DNA of 64,000 nucleotides from Anisodus tanguticus (lineage: Eukaryota > Streptophyta > Magnoliopsida > Solanales > Solanaceae). The notes beneath the pieces were generated by a model. It was not told the DNA's origin. It saw only the letters and a program-made list of their open reading frames with translations, and ran no database searches. The translations under genes and the position numbers were made by a program. The stretch spans positions 9,755,188 to 9,819,187 of the forward strand of contig CM067548.1 in NCBI GenBank assembly GCA_034509755.1. Direction: 5' to 3'. How positions within the stretch are numbered: the stretch's first letter is position 1; every line of letters begins with the position of its first letter. Shown piece after piece: positions 44,460 through 56,107 of this stretch.

Positions 44460-46624
44460 TGTTACACCACGTATTTTTGCGCTAGTATGCTTTGTGCGTT
44501 AACTATCGTAAACCCGGAGAGATTGAGATCTCTTATAGGGATAACGATGGTTTATAAAAAAAATCTTAAATAAGAGGTTACGTGGGGATTAGAGGTTGAA
44601 TGAATCAGAGAAAATAAGTTTTGTTGATATTTGGAATATTGAACAAGTTATACGGACCATGTGAAATTTTGGTTATACTCATGTAAGCAAATCGAGAGCT
44701 TGGTGTATAAAAGGATGAAGTCCCAAAATAATTTTGAACTTAATAAGTGTGATGAGGATGATTCAGAATAATATTTTTGACATGAAAAAATAGGTTATGG
44801 ACTAGTATTACATCACATCAACATGATAATAAGTATTTGAAGTGTGTTAAAACTGATCATTATTTAAATAGTTTGAGAGCAAGAAATTATTTTGGGTTGT
44901 GGAGAATTATTATGTAGACATGGTCCGTATGTGTTATGGACAAATGGCATAAAGTGAATTTAATTTCATTCACACAAGTAAGAGATGGAAAGATCATATG
45001 ATGGGTATTAGAGGACTACCTAGAAGAGCAACACATGTAAAAGACATTTATTAAGAAGTCTATTTTCATTTCCTTGACTACGTAGACACATAAAATAAAA
45101 TAGGGGGGTTGTACGTTTCTATAAATATATGTATATACATATATACACACATATATATTAAGACTTTCCATATATAGATTTAAGAAAAATAAATGTTGCT
45201 ACATTGGTTTTGATCCCTCCCACCTTTGCTAAATATTTTTCTCCTTAAGACAAGGTATGTAACAATGTTTTCCTCCAATTTTAGCGGATCAAAGGTTAAT
45301 TCGTAGTGAAGTGTCAGTTTCCTCTGGATCATAGCAAGTTGCGAATTTTTTCATGGTGAAGTAAGGTTATGGGAAGCATTTATGAAGGTAGCCCAAGAGT
45401 AATTCCCCATGTATGGCCTTTAATGAGCTCCTATGAGCATCTAAGTTTAGACATCTATCGAAAGGTTTAAATCGTTATAGTCACTCAAGATAGATTCGAA
45501 GTATGTAAGGCTTACCCTCTCTTTCATTTTGGCATGATCCTAAGAATAGTAACATGTATCAAAACGTCTATAAAAGGAGACTCTATTCTTGATCATTGAT
45601 AACATGTATGTTCGTTACTCTTGAAAATGGGTTCATGATCTTTGTTGTCCCTTGTCGGAGTACTTTCCGCACCTTATGATATTCTTTTGTTATGTGATTA
45701 ATTCAACAATTCTTTTTGGATTGTAACGATCGTTGTACATAATTCATAATAATAGGAGGGGTTAAAGACCTTAGGTCACTCCCCCATGTTCAAGTTGTTA
45801 TTTTGAGGTCTTTCATGCATTGTATATATATGTATCTATTTTCTACCGAGCCACGCTTTAGTCTTTCGGGTACCTACTTATATGTGCACACCACTGCAAA
45901 TGGGTACGATAACACTGTCTCGTATTAGGGTCGGGTACGATATCACCAAGTCTTGTATTAGTGTCGGGTATGATAACACCGAGTATCATATTTGGGTTGG
46001 GTACAATATGATATTGACAATGCCCCAAAGCGTGGCTATGTATGAAAAAATAGTTTTTACTGATATTATGCATGGCATATGCCCATAGTGGCTTCCCGAG
46101 GTTCAGGTGGTTTCTTTACCCTCTAACGCACTTATTATTGTCTTTGCTTACAATTTATCTGCCTTATATTTTCAGTACATTCTTTCATACAGACGTCCCT
46201 TGCTGGGGTGAGTTGTTTCCTGCCTGCAGGTACTAATAGACATTCATTCTATCTCTCGCAATAGGAGACTTGATCCAGCAGTTGGTGGTCATGATCCTTT
46301 ATTCTAGAGTTGTCTAGTGTCGTAGTGGGTGATGGTGGTTGTACGTATATGAATTTTAGGTAGGGCGGGGCCCTGTCCTCACCTATGATTACTCTATGTT
46401 ATATCTAAAGGCTTGTAGAGTAGAGTCATGTGGTTAGTAGTGTGGTGTGTCCTTGTTGTCCCTTTCTAAATAGTTTATCGCACTTTTGATGGCATCCGGC
46501 CTAGTATGCATGTATATATGTTAGATGGATAGTTTATGTGTGCAGGTCATTGTGTTGGATTACCCCACAACTGATGATTAGAAACCTTATCGGCCTAAAT
46601 ACGCCCCCTAGGTTGGGGTGTGAC
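44460..46624 (+). repeat. Type-C LTR (E-C 3' LTR)
   Basis: It opens TGTTACACCACGTATTTTTGCGC and ends GTTGGGGTGTGACA, 2165 bp. A TACGGACCAT motif is near 44651 and a TATA box (GTGTATAAAAGG) near 44703-44714. It is not followed by a primer site but by Tat/Ogre coding sequence, so this is the right edge of the chain. Without the left edge no target duplication can be tested. Confidence 0.88.
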
Positions 46625-47130
46625 AACTCATAACATACTTCCCCGATGAAGAGTTGCTCATTTTAGATGAAAGAATAGTCAAACCCTATTCGTGTTGGAG
46701 AATGTTTTTCTATGGTGCAGTCAATTATCAAGATTCGGGAATCGAAGTAGTGTTAGTATCAGAAACGGGGCAACAATATCCAATGGCCTCTAAGCTCACA
46801 TTCCGATATACAATTAACATGGCAGAATATGGCTTCTGAATGGCATTAGACAAGGAGATAGATGATTTTTTTTATGATAGGTGATTAAGACATTTTGATT
46901 CATCAGGTACATGGAGAATAGGCCTCAAAGAACGCCAAGATCCTACCGTACGTGAATTTCATCCAAAGATTGAGTAAGAGATTCAAGAAGATTGAGTTCA
47001 AGCACACGCCAAGAGTGCAGAATGACTTCGCGAAGGCCCTCACTTCCATAGTGTCCATGATACAACATCCTTTAAGCAATCACATCAACCCACATGAGAT
47101 AAGTTGGAAAGAAGAGCGTGCTTATTGTTC
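46625..47130 (+). pseudogene. Tat/Ogre second (archaeal-type) RNase H remnant
   Basis: The open stretch 46654-46839 has WRMFFYGAVN (relatives WRMFFDGA, so the first Asp is Tyr), GIEVVLVSETGQQYPMASKL and INMAEYGF. A stop and frame change follow; then KRFKKIEFKHTPRVQNDFAKAL lies in 46952-47266, the usual end of this domain, followed by the ISSMIQHP linker. The domain is thought to act in removal of primer RNA in this lineage. Confidence 0.85.
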
Positions 47131-47925
47131 TCATATGGAAGCAAAACCTGATGGCAAGCCATGGTACACGGATTTAAAACCTTATTGGAAAAGGGAGAAT
47201 ATCTCGAGTGTACTACAAGCAACCAAAAGAAAACCCTTCGGAGAATGGCCAACAGTTTCTTTCTAAGAAAAGACATGCTCTACAAAACAACTCCTGACCT
47301 CAGGTTATTCAAATGTGTGGACACCGCAGAGGCCATGAAACTACTATAAGAAGTGCACACTAGGACTTGTGGACCCCATATGAATGGATTTTTCTTGGCA
47401 AAAAATATTCTACAGACAGGTTACTACTGGATGACTATGGATACCGATTACGGAAGATTCGTGCAGAAGTGACACCAATGCCAAATACATGGAGATTTGA
47501 TCAAAGTCCCAACAAACGAGCTCAACGCCATGAGTTCACCTTAGTTGTTCGTTGCTTGGGGCATGGATGTCTTTAGACCTATTGAGTCTGTTGCCTCCAA
47601 TGGGCATCGATTTATTTTGGTCGCCATACACTACTTCACCAAATGGGTAGAAGCCAACTCACAAAAGTCAGTAACAAAGAAAGTGGTAGATGACTTTGTA
47701 AGGAACATCATTTGCCGATTCATCATTTCGGAATCCATCATAACAGATAATGGAGAAAATCTAAACAGTCATCTGATTAAAGACATTTGTAAACGATTCG
47801 GTATAAGTCATCAGAATTCCACAGCATACAGACCACAAACAAATGGAGTCGTAGAAGACGTTAATAAGAACATCAAAGGGATACTACGAAAGATGATAGA
47901 TAACTACAAGTGTTGGCACGAATAG
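47131..47925 (+). pseudogene. Tat/Ogre integrase, zinc domain and core
   Basis: The zinc domain is split over frames at 47345-47490 (CGPHMNGFFLAK, then KCHQCQ in another frame). The core is open at 47545-47925, 126 codons: WGMDVFRPIE, FTKWVEANS, the ITDNGENLNS block and NGVVEDVNKNIK, so the two Asp and the Glu of the DDE triad are all kept, with YRPQTNG between. A stop follows at 47923. This is the best preserved integrase core in the window. Confidence 0.88.
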
Positions 47926-48447
47926 TTGCCCTACGCATTCCTTGGGTATCAAACAACAAACAGGACTTCGATAGGAGGTACGACGTATTACTTGTTTATG
48001 GTACAAAAACAGTCATCCTGGCCAAGGTAGAAATACCATCGCTCTGAATCATTCAAGAAGAAGAACAACGTAGAAATACCATCGCTCTGAATCATTCAAG
48101 AAGAAGAACTGGTTAACTCATAATGATTCCAAAAATGATATGAGCAGCTGGCCTGATTGACGAGAAAAGGATAATCACCATATGCCACGGCCAGTTATAC
48201 CAACAGAGAATGACCCGAGCTTCCAACAAAAGGGTCAGAATTTGACGTTTCCAATTGGGACAACTGGTGCTCAAATGTGTGTTTTTGCATCAGGATGAGT
48301 ACAAAGGGAAGATTCACACCATATTTACAAGGTCCTTAAATGGTCTACAAGGAACTCTCTGGAGGAGCGGTGATCTTAGCTGAAATAGATGGTCAAGAGT
48401 GGCCTAAAGCTATCAATTCTGATGCAATCAAGAGATACTACGCGTGA
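47926..48447 (+). pseudogene. Tat/Ogre integrase C-terminal part to pol stop
   Basis: It continues LPYAFLGYQTT, the VEIPSL region and LKCVFLHQDEYKGKIHT, then GGAVILAEIDGQEWPKAINSDAIKRYYA with the pol stop at 48445-48447. A 43-bp tandem duplication at 48027-48109 shifts the frame. Other frame changes precede the last block. Confidence 0.8.
48027..48109 (+). repeat. 43-bp tandem duplication within integrase
   Basis: A 40-base block starting GTAGAAATACCATCGCTC is repeated exactly, separated by AAC (copies 48027-48066 and 48070-48109). The period is not a multiple of three. Confidence 0.93.
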
Positions 48448-49476
48448 GAGAGCGCTTTCAATTTGTAATCATAGCTTTTTCTTGTAATCACTACACCAAG
48501 ACCTATTTCTGATGGAAGAGATACGTAGAAAAATCCCTATCGAATTTCAGTCTTTTTCTCTTGTAATAGAAAAAATCAAATAACTTACCTTGTAATACGA
48601 ACTACGCGATGACCTAATTTTGGGATACGTGGGCAGTGCATACAGGAATCGGTCAAATTATTAGAAAAATCAAATTATTTTATTCCGAACTATGTTAGAC
48701 TTGAATCCTGATGTGACAAGATACGTAGGCGCTCTCAGAGCTCAGTGGCCCCAAGTGAAAAAACTAAAGAAACCCATAGGAAGCCATATGGGAAATTTTT
48801 TTGAGAAGGTCTCAAAAATTCCAAAAATCATAGTTGCTACAAGATGATCATCGACACAGCTTCAAATTAGGGCAGAATGTTTCCAAAGTTTAGAAAAGAT
48901 CAATCGACAAAGATCATACATAGTTCGGAATCAAATTGGGGCAGAATGTTTCTCAAAAATTCCTTCATCATAGACAACACTAGAGTTCGATGGTACAAGC
49001 ATCAGACTGGGTTAAATTTTTGAGATCTTCTCAAAATTCTGAAAGACAAAGACAAGACAGGACTCCACGAAAGTCAGAAGAGAGTCTCACTCCGAACGCA
49101 CATGTCATGACAATAATATAAATATTTAGAAAATAAATTTCCTTTGTCTTTTCTGATTAATATATTTTTTAATTAACATCTTTGAATATTTTTACTCTGT
49201 CCCAAAAACATCATCTCTTAAGTTATCGAGTTAGAAGTCAGGATGGGGCAAAGGCCATAGCCCAACAAAGAAGGAACGGAAGAATCAATGACAAGAGTTG
49301 ACCTCATTAAAACTAAAAAAAAAAATTGCGGATGTAGTTCCCAAATGTCGTAGGGAGGATGACAACCTATTTCGCTAACCTATTTGTTCATGATGTCAAA
49401 TAGGATAAATGCAGCACACCGGGAGGATTCCCAATCTGTCAAAATAATGAAGGGCAGCAGAATCTAATATCTTGGG
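48448..49476 (+). other. Tat/Ogre 3' untranslated region before the arrays
   Basis: Non-coding. A phrase GGGCAGAATGTTTC recurs at 48871 and 48940 and a similar one near 48990, a loose internal repetition. It is otherwise unremarkable and fits the long 3' tail known in this lineage. Confidence 0.55.
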
Positions 49477-49671
49477 CTATAAAGGATAAAGAGCCACAAG
49501 GATGGCACAATCTAGATGAGAGGGTTGTAAAAGGACAAAGTGCTACAAGGGTGACACAAACCAGCTGAGAGGGTTATAAAAGGACAAAGCGACACAAGGG
49601 CGGCACAATCTAGCTGAGAGGGCTATAAAAGGAAAAAGCGCCAAAAGGGCAACACAATTAATCCAAGAGGG
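49477..49671 (+). repeat. Minisatellite block 1, 49-bp unit, four copies
   Basis: Units start at 49477, 49525, 49574 and 49623 and each ends GAGAGGG. The core reads (C/T)TATAAAAGGACAAAGCG. Units differ by several substitutions. Confidence 0.9.
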
Positions 49672-49733
49672 TCATACAAACGGCCAAAGCGACAATATAA
49701 CAGAGATGGTCGCAACCTACATAAATGAAATAA

Positions 49734-49951
49734 AATGGAAATCTAACCGAGAGGGTCACGACCAATAAATTTACGAAATGGCAATCTGACCGAGAGGGTC
49801 ACAACCGATAAATGGATGAAACTGGCAATCCGACCAAGAGGGTCATGACCGACACAAATAGACGACATGGCAATCTGACTAAGAAGGTCACATCCAATAA
49901 AGGGGGAAAATGACAATCTAACCAGGGGTACACAACTAATGCAAAGGATAG
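49734..49951 (+). repeat. Minisatellite block 2, 43-45-bp unit, five copies
   Basis: Units start at 49734, 49777, 49821, 49866 and 49909 with AATGGCAATCTGACCGAGAG as the core, again holding GAGAGGGTCA. Confidence 0.88.
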
Positions 49952-49984
49952 AAGAAAGACAATTCAGCCAAAAAGGCCATATCT

Positions 49985-50090
49985 GCCATTCATACAAACT
50001 GCCGAGAGCGCCATTCATACAAACTGCCAAGAGGGCGATTCATACATGATGTCGAGAGGGCCATATATTCAGACAAAATTTCTGAGAGGT
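49985..50090 (+). repeat. Minisatellite block 3, 25-bp unit, four copies
   Basis: Units start near 49985, 50010, 50035 and 50060 with GCCATTCATACAAACTGCC and then GAGAGGG-like ends. Confidence 0.85.
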
Positions 50091-50484
50091 CCATCAATTT
50101 GACAAAGTCAAAAGGAGTCATATTTTCATAATCACGGGAAGAAAGTAAGAGCCAAGAACTGTTGAGAGGACACCCGCTCATAAAATCAAACTTGAAGAAT
50201 ATGATGATGACACCACACAATCCAAAATGTTACCAAGCAGATGGAAAATAGGTTCAAAGCTGCTGAATGCGCAAGCCGGTTAAACTAGATCCAAACACAT
50301 ACGGAGCTAATGTGGAACTTTTTCTTATGCAGCCATTCGAGACAGAGTTCCAACTAGAGTTAAGATCTTTGGACATTAGTTGAGAACTGCTTCAGACCAC
50401 GCTCAACGACAATTTGCTTTTCTGTTAAATTAGTTGTATACTAGGCACCCTTTTCATACATAATAGAACGTGGAACTGTGTGTA
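50091..50484 (+). other. Tat/Ogre 3' tail after the arrays
   Basis: Non-coding. The end of the element (polypurine tract, LTR) is not seen before minus-strand E7 integrase begins at about 50485. Confidence 0.45.
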
Positions 50485-51000
50485 TCCAAATTACTTCTCA
50501 ACACATAATTTAGCATAATCCTCGACCGAATAAGTGGTTTTGACATGTAGAAAATGAGTTGACTTCATAAGTCTATGAACGATAACCCATATAGAATCGA
50601 ACTTCTGACGAGAATTAGGTAAACCCGTAATGAAGTCCATATTATACATTTCCCATTTCTATCTCGGGATTTCGATATTCTAAAGTAATCCTCCGGGCTT
50701 CTGATGTTCAACTTACTTGATGGCAATTTGTACATTGGGCTATGAATTTTGTAATATTCTTCTTCATATCATTCCTCCAGTAGATCTGCTAAAGGTCATG
50801 GTACATTTTAGTAGAACCAATATGAGTAGAATATTTGTACTGGTGACATCTCTTCCAAAATATGCCTTCAAAGTACTTCAACATCGGCTACACACAATCA
50901 ACCTTTGTATCTGAGAACCCCGTCGTTTGATAATTCAAACAACTGCTTCTTTTTTAAAAGAACCCCTTCTTTTATCCTGACCAACTATGGATCATCAAAT
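50485..51000 (-). pseudogene. E7 integrase, zinc domain and start of core
   Basis: Minus-strand text includes GVLRYKG-stop-LCVADVE, the zinc domain with CPNCQ decayed to PNVQIA, EHQKPGGLL, then MDFITGLPNSRQKFDSIWVIV with the first catalytic Asp, and STHFLHVKTTYSVEDYAKL, where it breaks off near 50485. The second Asp and the Glu lie beyond the break. Confidence 0.8.
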
Positions 51001-51850
51001 TGCCTTACTTTCACTTTTCCTATGAATGATGATTCTGTAGTGTTCTGAACTACATCACCTCCGTCTCCAGCATCAAGCAACCATACACTCAGGCTGGCTA
51101 ATCGGCATAGATCTCTAGTCATCTCCAACTTCTCAGCTTCTATGCATCTCAAGCTGCCCATCAACTTACGACTCAATGCATCGACCACAACATTTGCTTT
51201 ACCTGGATAGTATAGGATGTCAACATCATAGTCCTTCAACAACTCGAGCCACCTTCTTTGACTTAGATTCACCTTTTTCTTTATGAAAATATATTGTAAG
51301 CTCTTATGATGGGTACGTAGGTTAACGTGAACACCATAATGATAATGATGTCATCTTTTCAGGGCAAATATAATAGTTGCTAGGCCTAGATCATTAGTCG
51401 GGTAATTTTGCTCGTGCTTTCTCAATTGCCTTGAATAATATGCGATAACTTTGTTATGCTGCATTAGAACATAACCCAAACTGACTCTGGTAGCATCACA
51501 ATATATAACATAATCCACTAATCCTTTTGGAAGTTCTAAGACAAGTGTCGACGTCAATCTACACTTTAACTCATGGAAACTACTTTCAGAACCGTCGGAC
51601 CAGTGGAACTTAGCTGCCTTATGAGGCAACTTTGTCAATGGAGCGGCAATGGAGGAGAAATTCTATATGAATCTCTGATAATAACCTACCAAGCCCAAGA
51701 AACTACGCACCTTGGTAGGAGTTATGGGCCTCAAACAAGTATTTACCACCTCAATCTTTTGGTTGTCACCTTTAATACCCCCATCCGATACTATATTCCC
51801 AAGAAAGGCCACTGAATTCAACCAGAATCACATTTAGAAAATTTAGTGTA
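51001..51850 (-). pseudogene. E7 connection and RNase H domain
   Basis: Two open stretches cover it. 51638-51351 has KFHWSDGSESSFHELKCRL, YVIYCDATRVSLGYVL and RKHEQNYPTNDLGLA. 51272-50985 has RRWLELLKDYDVDILYYPGKANVVVDALSR. Upstream VRSFLGLVGYYQRFI is read near 51680-51720. The first catalytic Asp is kept. Only a few stops interrupt, so it is the best preserved RNase H here. Confidence 0.88.
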
Positions 51851-52450
51851 TAGGTTACAATCCTGGAGCATCTACAACATCACTCGCAAATGATCTACAT
51901 GTTCCATCTATGATCAAGAATACACCAGAATATCATCTATAAATATGATTACAAAGATATCCAAAAATGACTTGAACACCCAATTAATCAAATCCATAAA
52001 AGCCAATGGTGCATTTGGAATATCTTTCTCCTTAACCCTTAACCAATGGTATCTGAATCTAAGATCGATCTTCGAGAAGTATTTGGCACCCTGCAACTAA
52101 TCAATCAAGTCATCGATACTGGGAAAAGCATATTTGTTCTTGATAGTAACCTTATTCAGGTGACGGTAGTAAATACACATCCTCAACGTACCATCTTTCT
52201 TATTAACAAACATTATAGATGTGCCCCATGGCGAAATATTGGGCCTAATAAAGCCCTTTCTAACAAATCATTCAGTTGCGCTTTTAATTCCTTCAAATCA
52301 GTAGGGACCATCCTATATGGAGGACTAGATATAGGCTACGTGTTAGGAAGCACATCGATAGCAAAATCAATTTCCCTTAAAAAAGGAATGCCTGGAAGCT
52401 CATCAAGAAATACGTCAGAAAATTTATTAACAACAGGAACAGACTGAAGA
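51851..52450 (-). pseudogene. E7 reverse transcriptase remnant
   Basis: The open stretch 52096-51914 gives MQGAKYFSKIDLRFRYHWLRVKEKDI and, after a loss of the TFRTRYGHYEF/MPFGL part, LAFMDLINWVFKSFLDIFVIIFIDDILVYS with the active site intact. The missing stretch between KEKDI and the LAFMDL block is about 20 codons. Fingers upstream are in broken frames. Confidence 0.85.
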
Positions 52451-52870
52451 GTTGAAGGTTCTACCTCCGCATTATGTACTCGAACAAGGTGATAGATATA
52501 CCCCTTCAATATCACTTTCTGAGCCTTGAGGTAGGAAACAAACCTCCTCTTAGGCATTGGAGAATTATCCTTCAATTCAATAATGGGCTCGCCATGAAAA
52601 TTAAAATGAACAACTTTCGTCTAGCAATCCACCTTAGCATAACAAGAAGCCAACCTATCCATACCCATAATAACACTGAAATCAACCATCTCTAATTCAT
52701 TCATGTCGGTTGAAGTATGACGATCATAAGTCATCACATCACGACCCCGATATACCCACCTAACAACCACAGACTCACCAATAGGCGTAGATACTTCAAA
52801 TGACTTATGCAATAATTCAGGTTCCTTACAACATTTACCAGCAACAAAGAGAGTAATATGTAAAAAGGTA
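52451..52870 (-). pseudogene. E7 protease remnant
   Basis: Minus-strand stretches 52812-52621 (HKSFEVSTPIGESVVVRWVYRG, MVDFSVIMGMDRLASCYAKVDC) and 52575-52336 (FVSYLKAQKVILKGYIYHLVRVHNAEVEPS) cover the C-terminal half and linker. The DPGST segment falls near 52840-52880 with a frame change. WL is changed to RL. Confidence 0.8.
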
Positions 52871-54282
52871 GAACCAGATCTATTAGTGCATACACATCAA
52901 GAAAAAGATAGATTGTATACCTGTAACAATATCAGGAGATGACTCCAGATCTTCTCGATCTAACAGTTCATAGATGCGGTTTTGATGACCACCTAAGCTA
53001 GATGCTCCACCTCTTCCTCGACCCCTACTAGCCGATGATAGCATACCTTGCATAAGAGGGAGTACAGATGAAGAAAAAACAACTAGCATTCATTTTGGCT
53101 ATGCTATACAACCTCTGCTACTCATCCAATACCACATAATATGATTGGGTTATGAAAAAAATAACATAGATCCGAGCACTAATTACATTGCCTAAAATGA
53201 GCTTTGCCACATCGATCACGATAAGGCATCATAGGTCACATTTGGTTGGAGTCTCTCCTAAATTATGGGCCTAATGCCCGTGAACTCTGACCCTGACCAT
53301 AATAAGTGGTCTAACCACGATACTAGCCCTAAATTTGTGGTTGTGCACTGGCTGCTGGATAAGATGGTCGCCTAGAAATTATGGCCTAAACCCACCTCTG
53401 AACTCATCTGCGGACCAGACCCTCTTATGTTGGCCTTTATCCCACTCTCGATTAACCCATTGCTTCTTCTTACAGTCCTTCAAATTATGTACGTAAGCTG
53501 AATGTGAGTGATATCCATATTCGGATTAAAGAGGTCGTGGTACACTCATTAACTAAGTCTGGTCCCAAACTATTAACAAATCGATGTACTGATTCACTCA
53601 TCTCATCCACAACCGTAGGAGCATACCTGGCCAATAAATTAAACTACAAGTTGTACTCCTGAAAACTCATGTTACCCTGCTCCAGACGCAAGACAACTCG
53701 ACAAATCTCAATTGGCAGGAAATGTTGTAAGAAGGCAGCAAAAAAACTCCCTCCATCCTACTTATGGTGCATAGGGTCCTCCATATGCTCCCAAGTCTCA
53801 TACTAGGTCACGACAATATCTCACAACCTATAAGAGGCTAACTCCACTAACTCAATATGTGTAGCATGCATTACCCGCAAAGTATGCGGCATCTGATCCA
53901 AAAAATTTGTGAATCCACATTCAGATATGATCTTGTGAATACTGGAGGTCTAGGTTGATGAAATCCCAAACTCTCTCTCTGACTCCTCTATCGAAAGGAA
54001 CAATAGTTTGGCGCTGGGACTGAGCGGCCACTAATTGAGTGAATAACTGTAAAACACTCTATATATCTAAATCATGATTAGGAGCAACCTGGGATAGAAT
54101 AGGGGGTACATATACTCCCCTATGCTCCTCTGGTGGTGGTGGGGTGGTGTCTTGGAGGCTCGTGATACTGCATCATCATGATGCTCATACTGCCCTAGGT
54201 CAATGGGTGGTACCTGATTGGAACCCTCTCCTGCCTCTATATCTAACATCTAAATATTCATTTTTCATCTAGCAACAGGCAT
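52871..54282 (-). pseudogene. E7 gag remnant
   Basis: The minus ATG at 54282 opens MPVAR, then after two stops an acidic MLDIEAGEGSNQVPP segment (54249-54067). The core is seen as EQGNMSFQEYNL and YAPTVVDEMSESVHRFVNSLGPDLVNE near 53690-53560. The knuckle region near 53200 is decayed. The Gly/Arg-rich end (SRGRGRGGASS) is at about 53010-53030. Stops are frequent. Confidence 0.78.
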
Positions 54283-54492
54283 CACTAAAAATTTAAACAA
54301 GATGAATATTAGAAGTTGAATATTAGGAGTTGAATACTTATGACTCGGCTCTATCGCACAATCTAGATCAAGAAGAAAGGTAAGCATCCTAAATTTCTTG
54401 GAGCCTCCTATTTATAAATGTAGTGCACAACACGCCCATAAACAAGACTCTACTAGACACAACTTGTACACTTCCTGTGATAGACCTACTCT
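54283..54492 (-). other. E7 leader and primer-site remnant
   Basis: The leader matches those of E2 and E6 (plus-strand text AAACAAGACTCTACTAGACAC). The primer site keeps only CAGAGTAGG of its 15 bases; its first half and the adjoining LTR end are deleted. Confidence 0.65.
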
Positions 54493-54656
54493 GCACCCGA
54501 CACCCTAAGGCCCGAGCGTACAACCTGAAATACTTGAACTATATTACATGAATCTTAGGTCGACAAGGCCTCCAAATGATAATAAGAAGACAGAAAAGAA
54601 ACAATAACCTGCACAAAAAAAGTCCAACACAACATATATACATAAACTACGGCCGA
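54493..54656 (-). repeat. E7 5' LTR, part 1 (U5 end)
   Basis: The minus strand resembles 7810-7900 of the E2 LTR (GGAGGCCTTGTC, CTCGGGCCTTAGG). It is cut by the solo LTR at 54657 and continues at 62470. Confidence 0.75.
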
Positions 54657-54797
54657 TGTTACACCCCGCAATTCTTTGTGCGATCAAACTTATAGTTAGT
54701 TGATTTGGTTTTGGTAACTCGAGACCCTTACTACCGGGTCATGTATGATTTATATGAGTGTTACAGAGGTATATAAAAGTATGGAAGTAAATTTTAT
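54657..54797 (+). repeat. Solo LTR, left part
   Basis: TGTTACACCCCGCAATTCTT start. It ends TTTAT, the left E8 duplication (54793-54797). Confidence 0.85.
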
Positions 54798-56107
54798 TGA
54801 TGTATATAAAGAGGGGATTATATGGTTAGGTGGGTCGGAGTTGGGTTGGGATCGGGTGGATACGCAAATGTGGGTCAAATGGAGGTTGGTGGATTTTCGG
54901 GCAGTGTGTGTTTGGTGGGAGGTAGGCGGATGAATTTGGAGGGTGTTGGGCTAAGGATTTTTAAGGGGATTTATTAGACACGTGTAGGTTATGTTAGTGG
55001 TTAGAATTTGGTGGTTGGGTGGTGGAAAGGTGGCAGAAACTAGTCGGGACAGTAAGGTTGGCGGAATAGGGGTGTGATCGGGACATTGGGGAATTGGTTG
55101 GGAGTTCAGGTATTTGTGGGAGGAGTCGGTTGAAGACATTTTGGGCGTGAGTTGGGAAGTGTTGGAGTGTATTGGGGTGAAAGGAATTAGGCAGTTTGGA
55201 CAAGGATGGGGCATGAAACTAATAAACCAATTCGTGTGCGGGTAAGGTAATGTAGGCCGAGAAGACCTTCAATGTGTTTGTTACAAGTAACCAGATAGAA
55301 CCTTGGCTTCAGTATAGTTAGATAAAAAAAATTCTATATAGACTTACACCGAGGGTTTGGACCACAAAAGGACCAAGGGGTGGCCCACAAAAGGATCGGG
55401 GTTTGGACTACAAAAGGACCAAAGGTTGGACCACAAAAGGTCCGACTAAGATAACAACGCAAAATTTGAAAACATAGAAATTTGAGTAAATCAAACACAT
55501 TGCATAAAAATTTAATGTCCCCTTACATCAATTACATCTCGTATTTATACAAGTTCTAAACCTTCTAGAAGAGGAAACAAGAAAGACACAAACATGTATC
55601 TTACCTGAATGGGGGAGATGCCCGACCAACCCTTCATATTTTCTAGGCCACTCTTTTATGTCATCCATGTATCTCGGCCGAATGGGGGAGATGCTCAACC
55701 AACCTTCATGTTCTATAGGCCAACCTTTTGTGTCATCCATGTAGATAAGTGCATGAACTAGCTAGTTCATGAATTACCTCCTTGGGAGACGTTGGAAGCT
55801 TCTCTTTCTATATGGTTCTCGGCTTAGTCCTCCTATTTTATTACAAGGCCTAGTAATTAAGCTAAAGGGGAAACTAGTAATCAAGCTAGAAATTAAAAGC
55901 AAACTAAAATATGGTTTCAGCCAAGACCTATATAAAAGCCAAAAATTAATGGCACTTCTTGGATTTTCAAGTATTTTCTTCAACTCCACTCCACACTCCA
56001 TTCCACATAAAGCATATCACCATAGGACGATTGGTAATCTTCGGCACTCCTAGCAAATCACCCGTGGCTCATGTTGGACACTTAAGCTCACGGCCTTCTT
56101 TACATCA
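54798..56107 (-). repeat. E8 3' LTR
   Basis: Plus-strand ends TGATGTATATAAAG and TTTACATCA, 1310 bp. It holds four units of the 24-bp minisatellite at about 55350-55443. An extra repeated segment occurs near 55600-55740, where a GGCCA...TGTCATCCATGTA block appears twice. Confidence 0.92.
55350..55443 (-). repeat. 24-bp minisatellite in E8 3' LTR
   Basis: Four units of GTTTGGACCACAAAAGGACC with changes, the reverse complement of the array in E3. Confidence 0.85.

Larger units (their letters stand above)
46625..50484 (+). mobile_element. Tat/Ogre-like Ty3/gypsy fragment
   Basis: The fragment has the second, archaeal-type RNase H placed before integrase, the layout known for the Tat/Ogre/Retand lineage, then integrase, then a long 3' tail with minisatellite arrays. 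Its left part (gag to RT) is absent; the type-C LTR ends exactly at its first base, so it was probably the target of E-C. At its right it is cut at about 50484 where E7 begins in the opposite orientation. Confidence 0.82.

Noticed and set aside
49477..50090. CRISPR-like array
   Set aside because: Repeats are adjacent, variable and have no unique spacers; they are minisatellites in a retrotransposon tail of a plant genome.
52046..52447. 133-codon plus-strand open stretch
   Set aside because: It is the reverse strand of E7 RT and protease linker, whose motifs are clear on the minus strand.
55769..56053. 94-codon plus-strand open stretch
   Set aside because: It lies in the E8 LTR with no motif and is not shared by the E3 or E4 LTRs.
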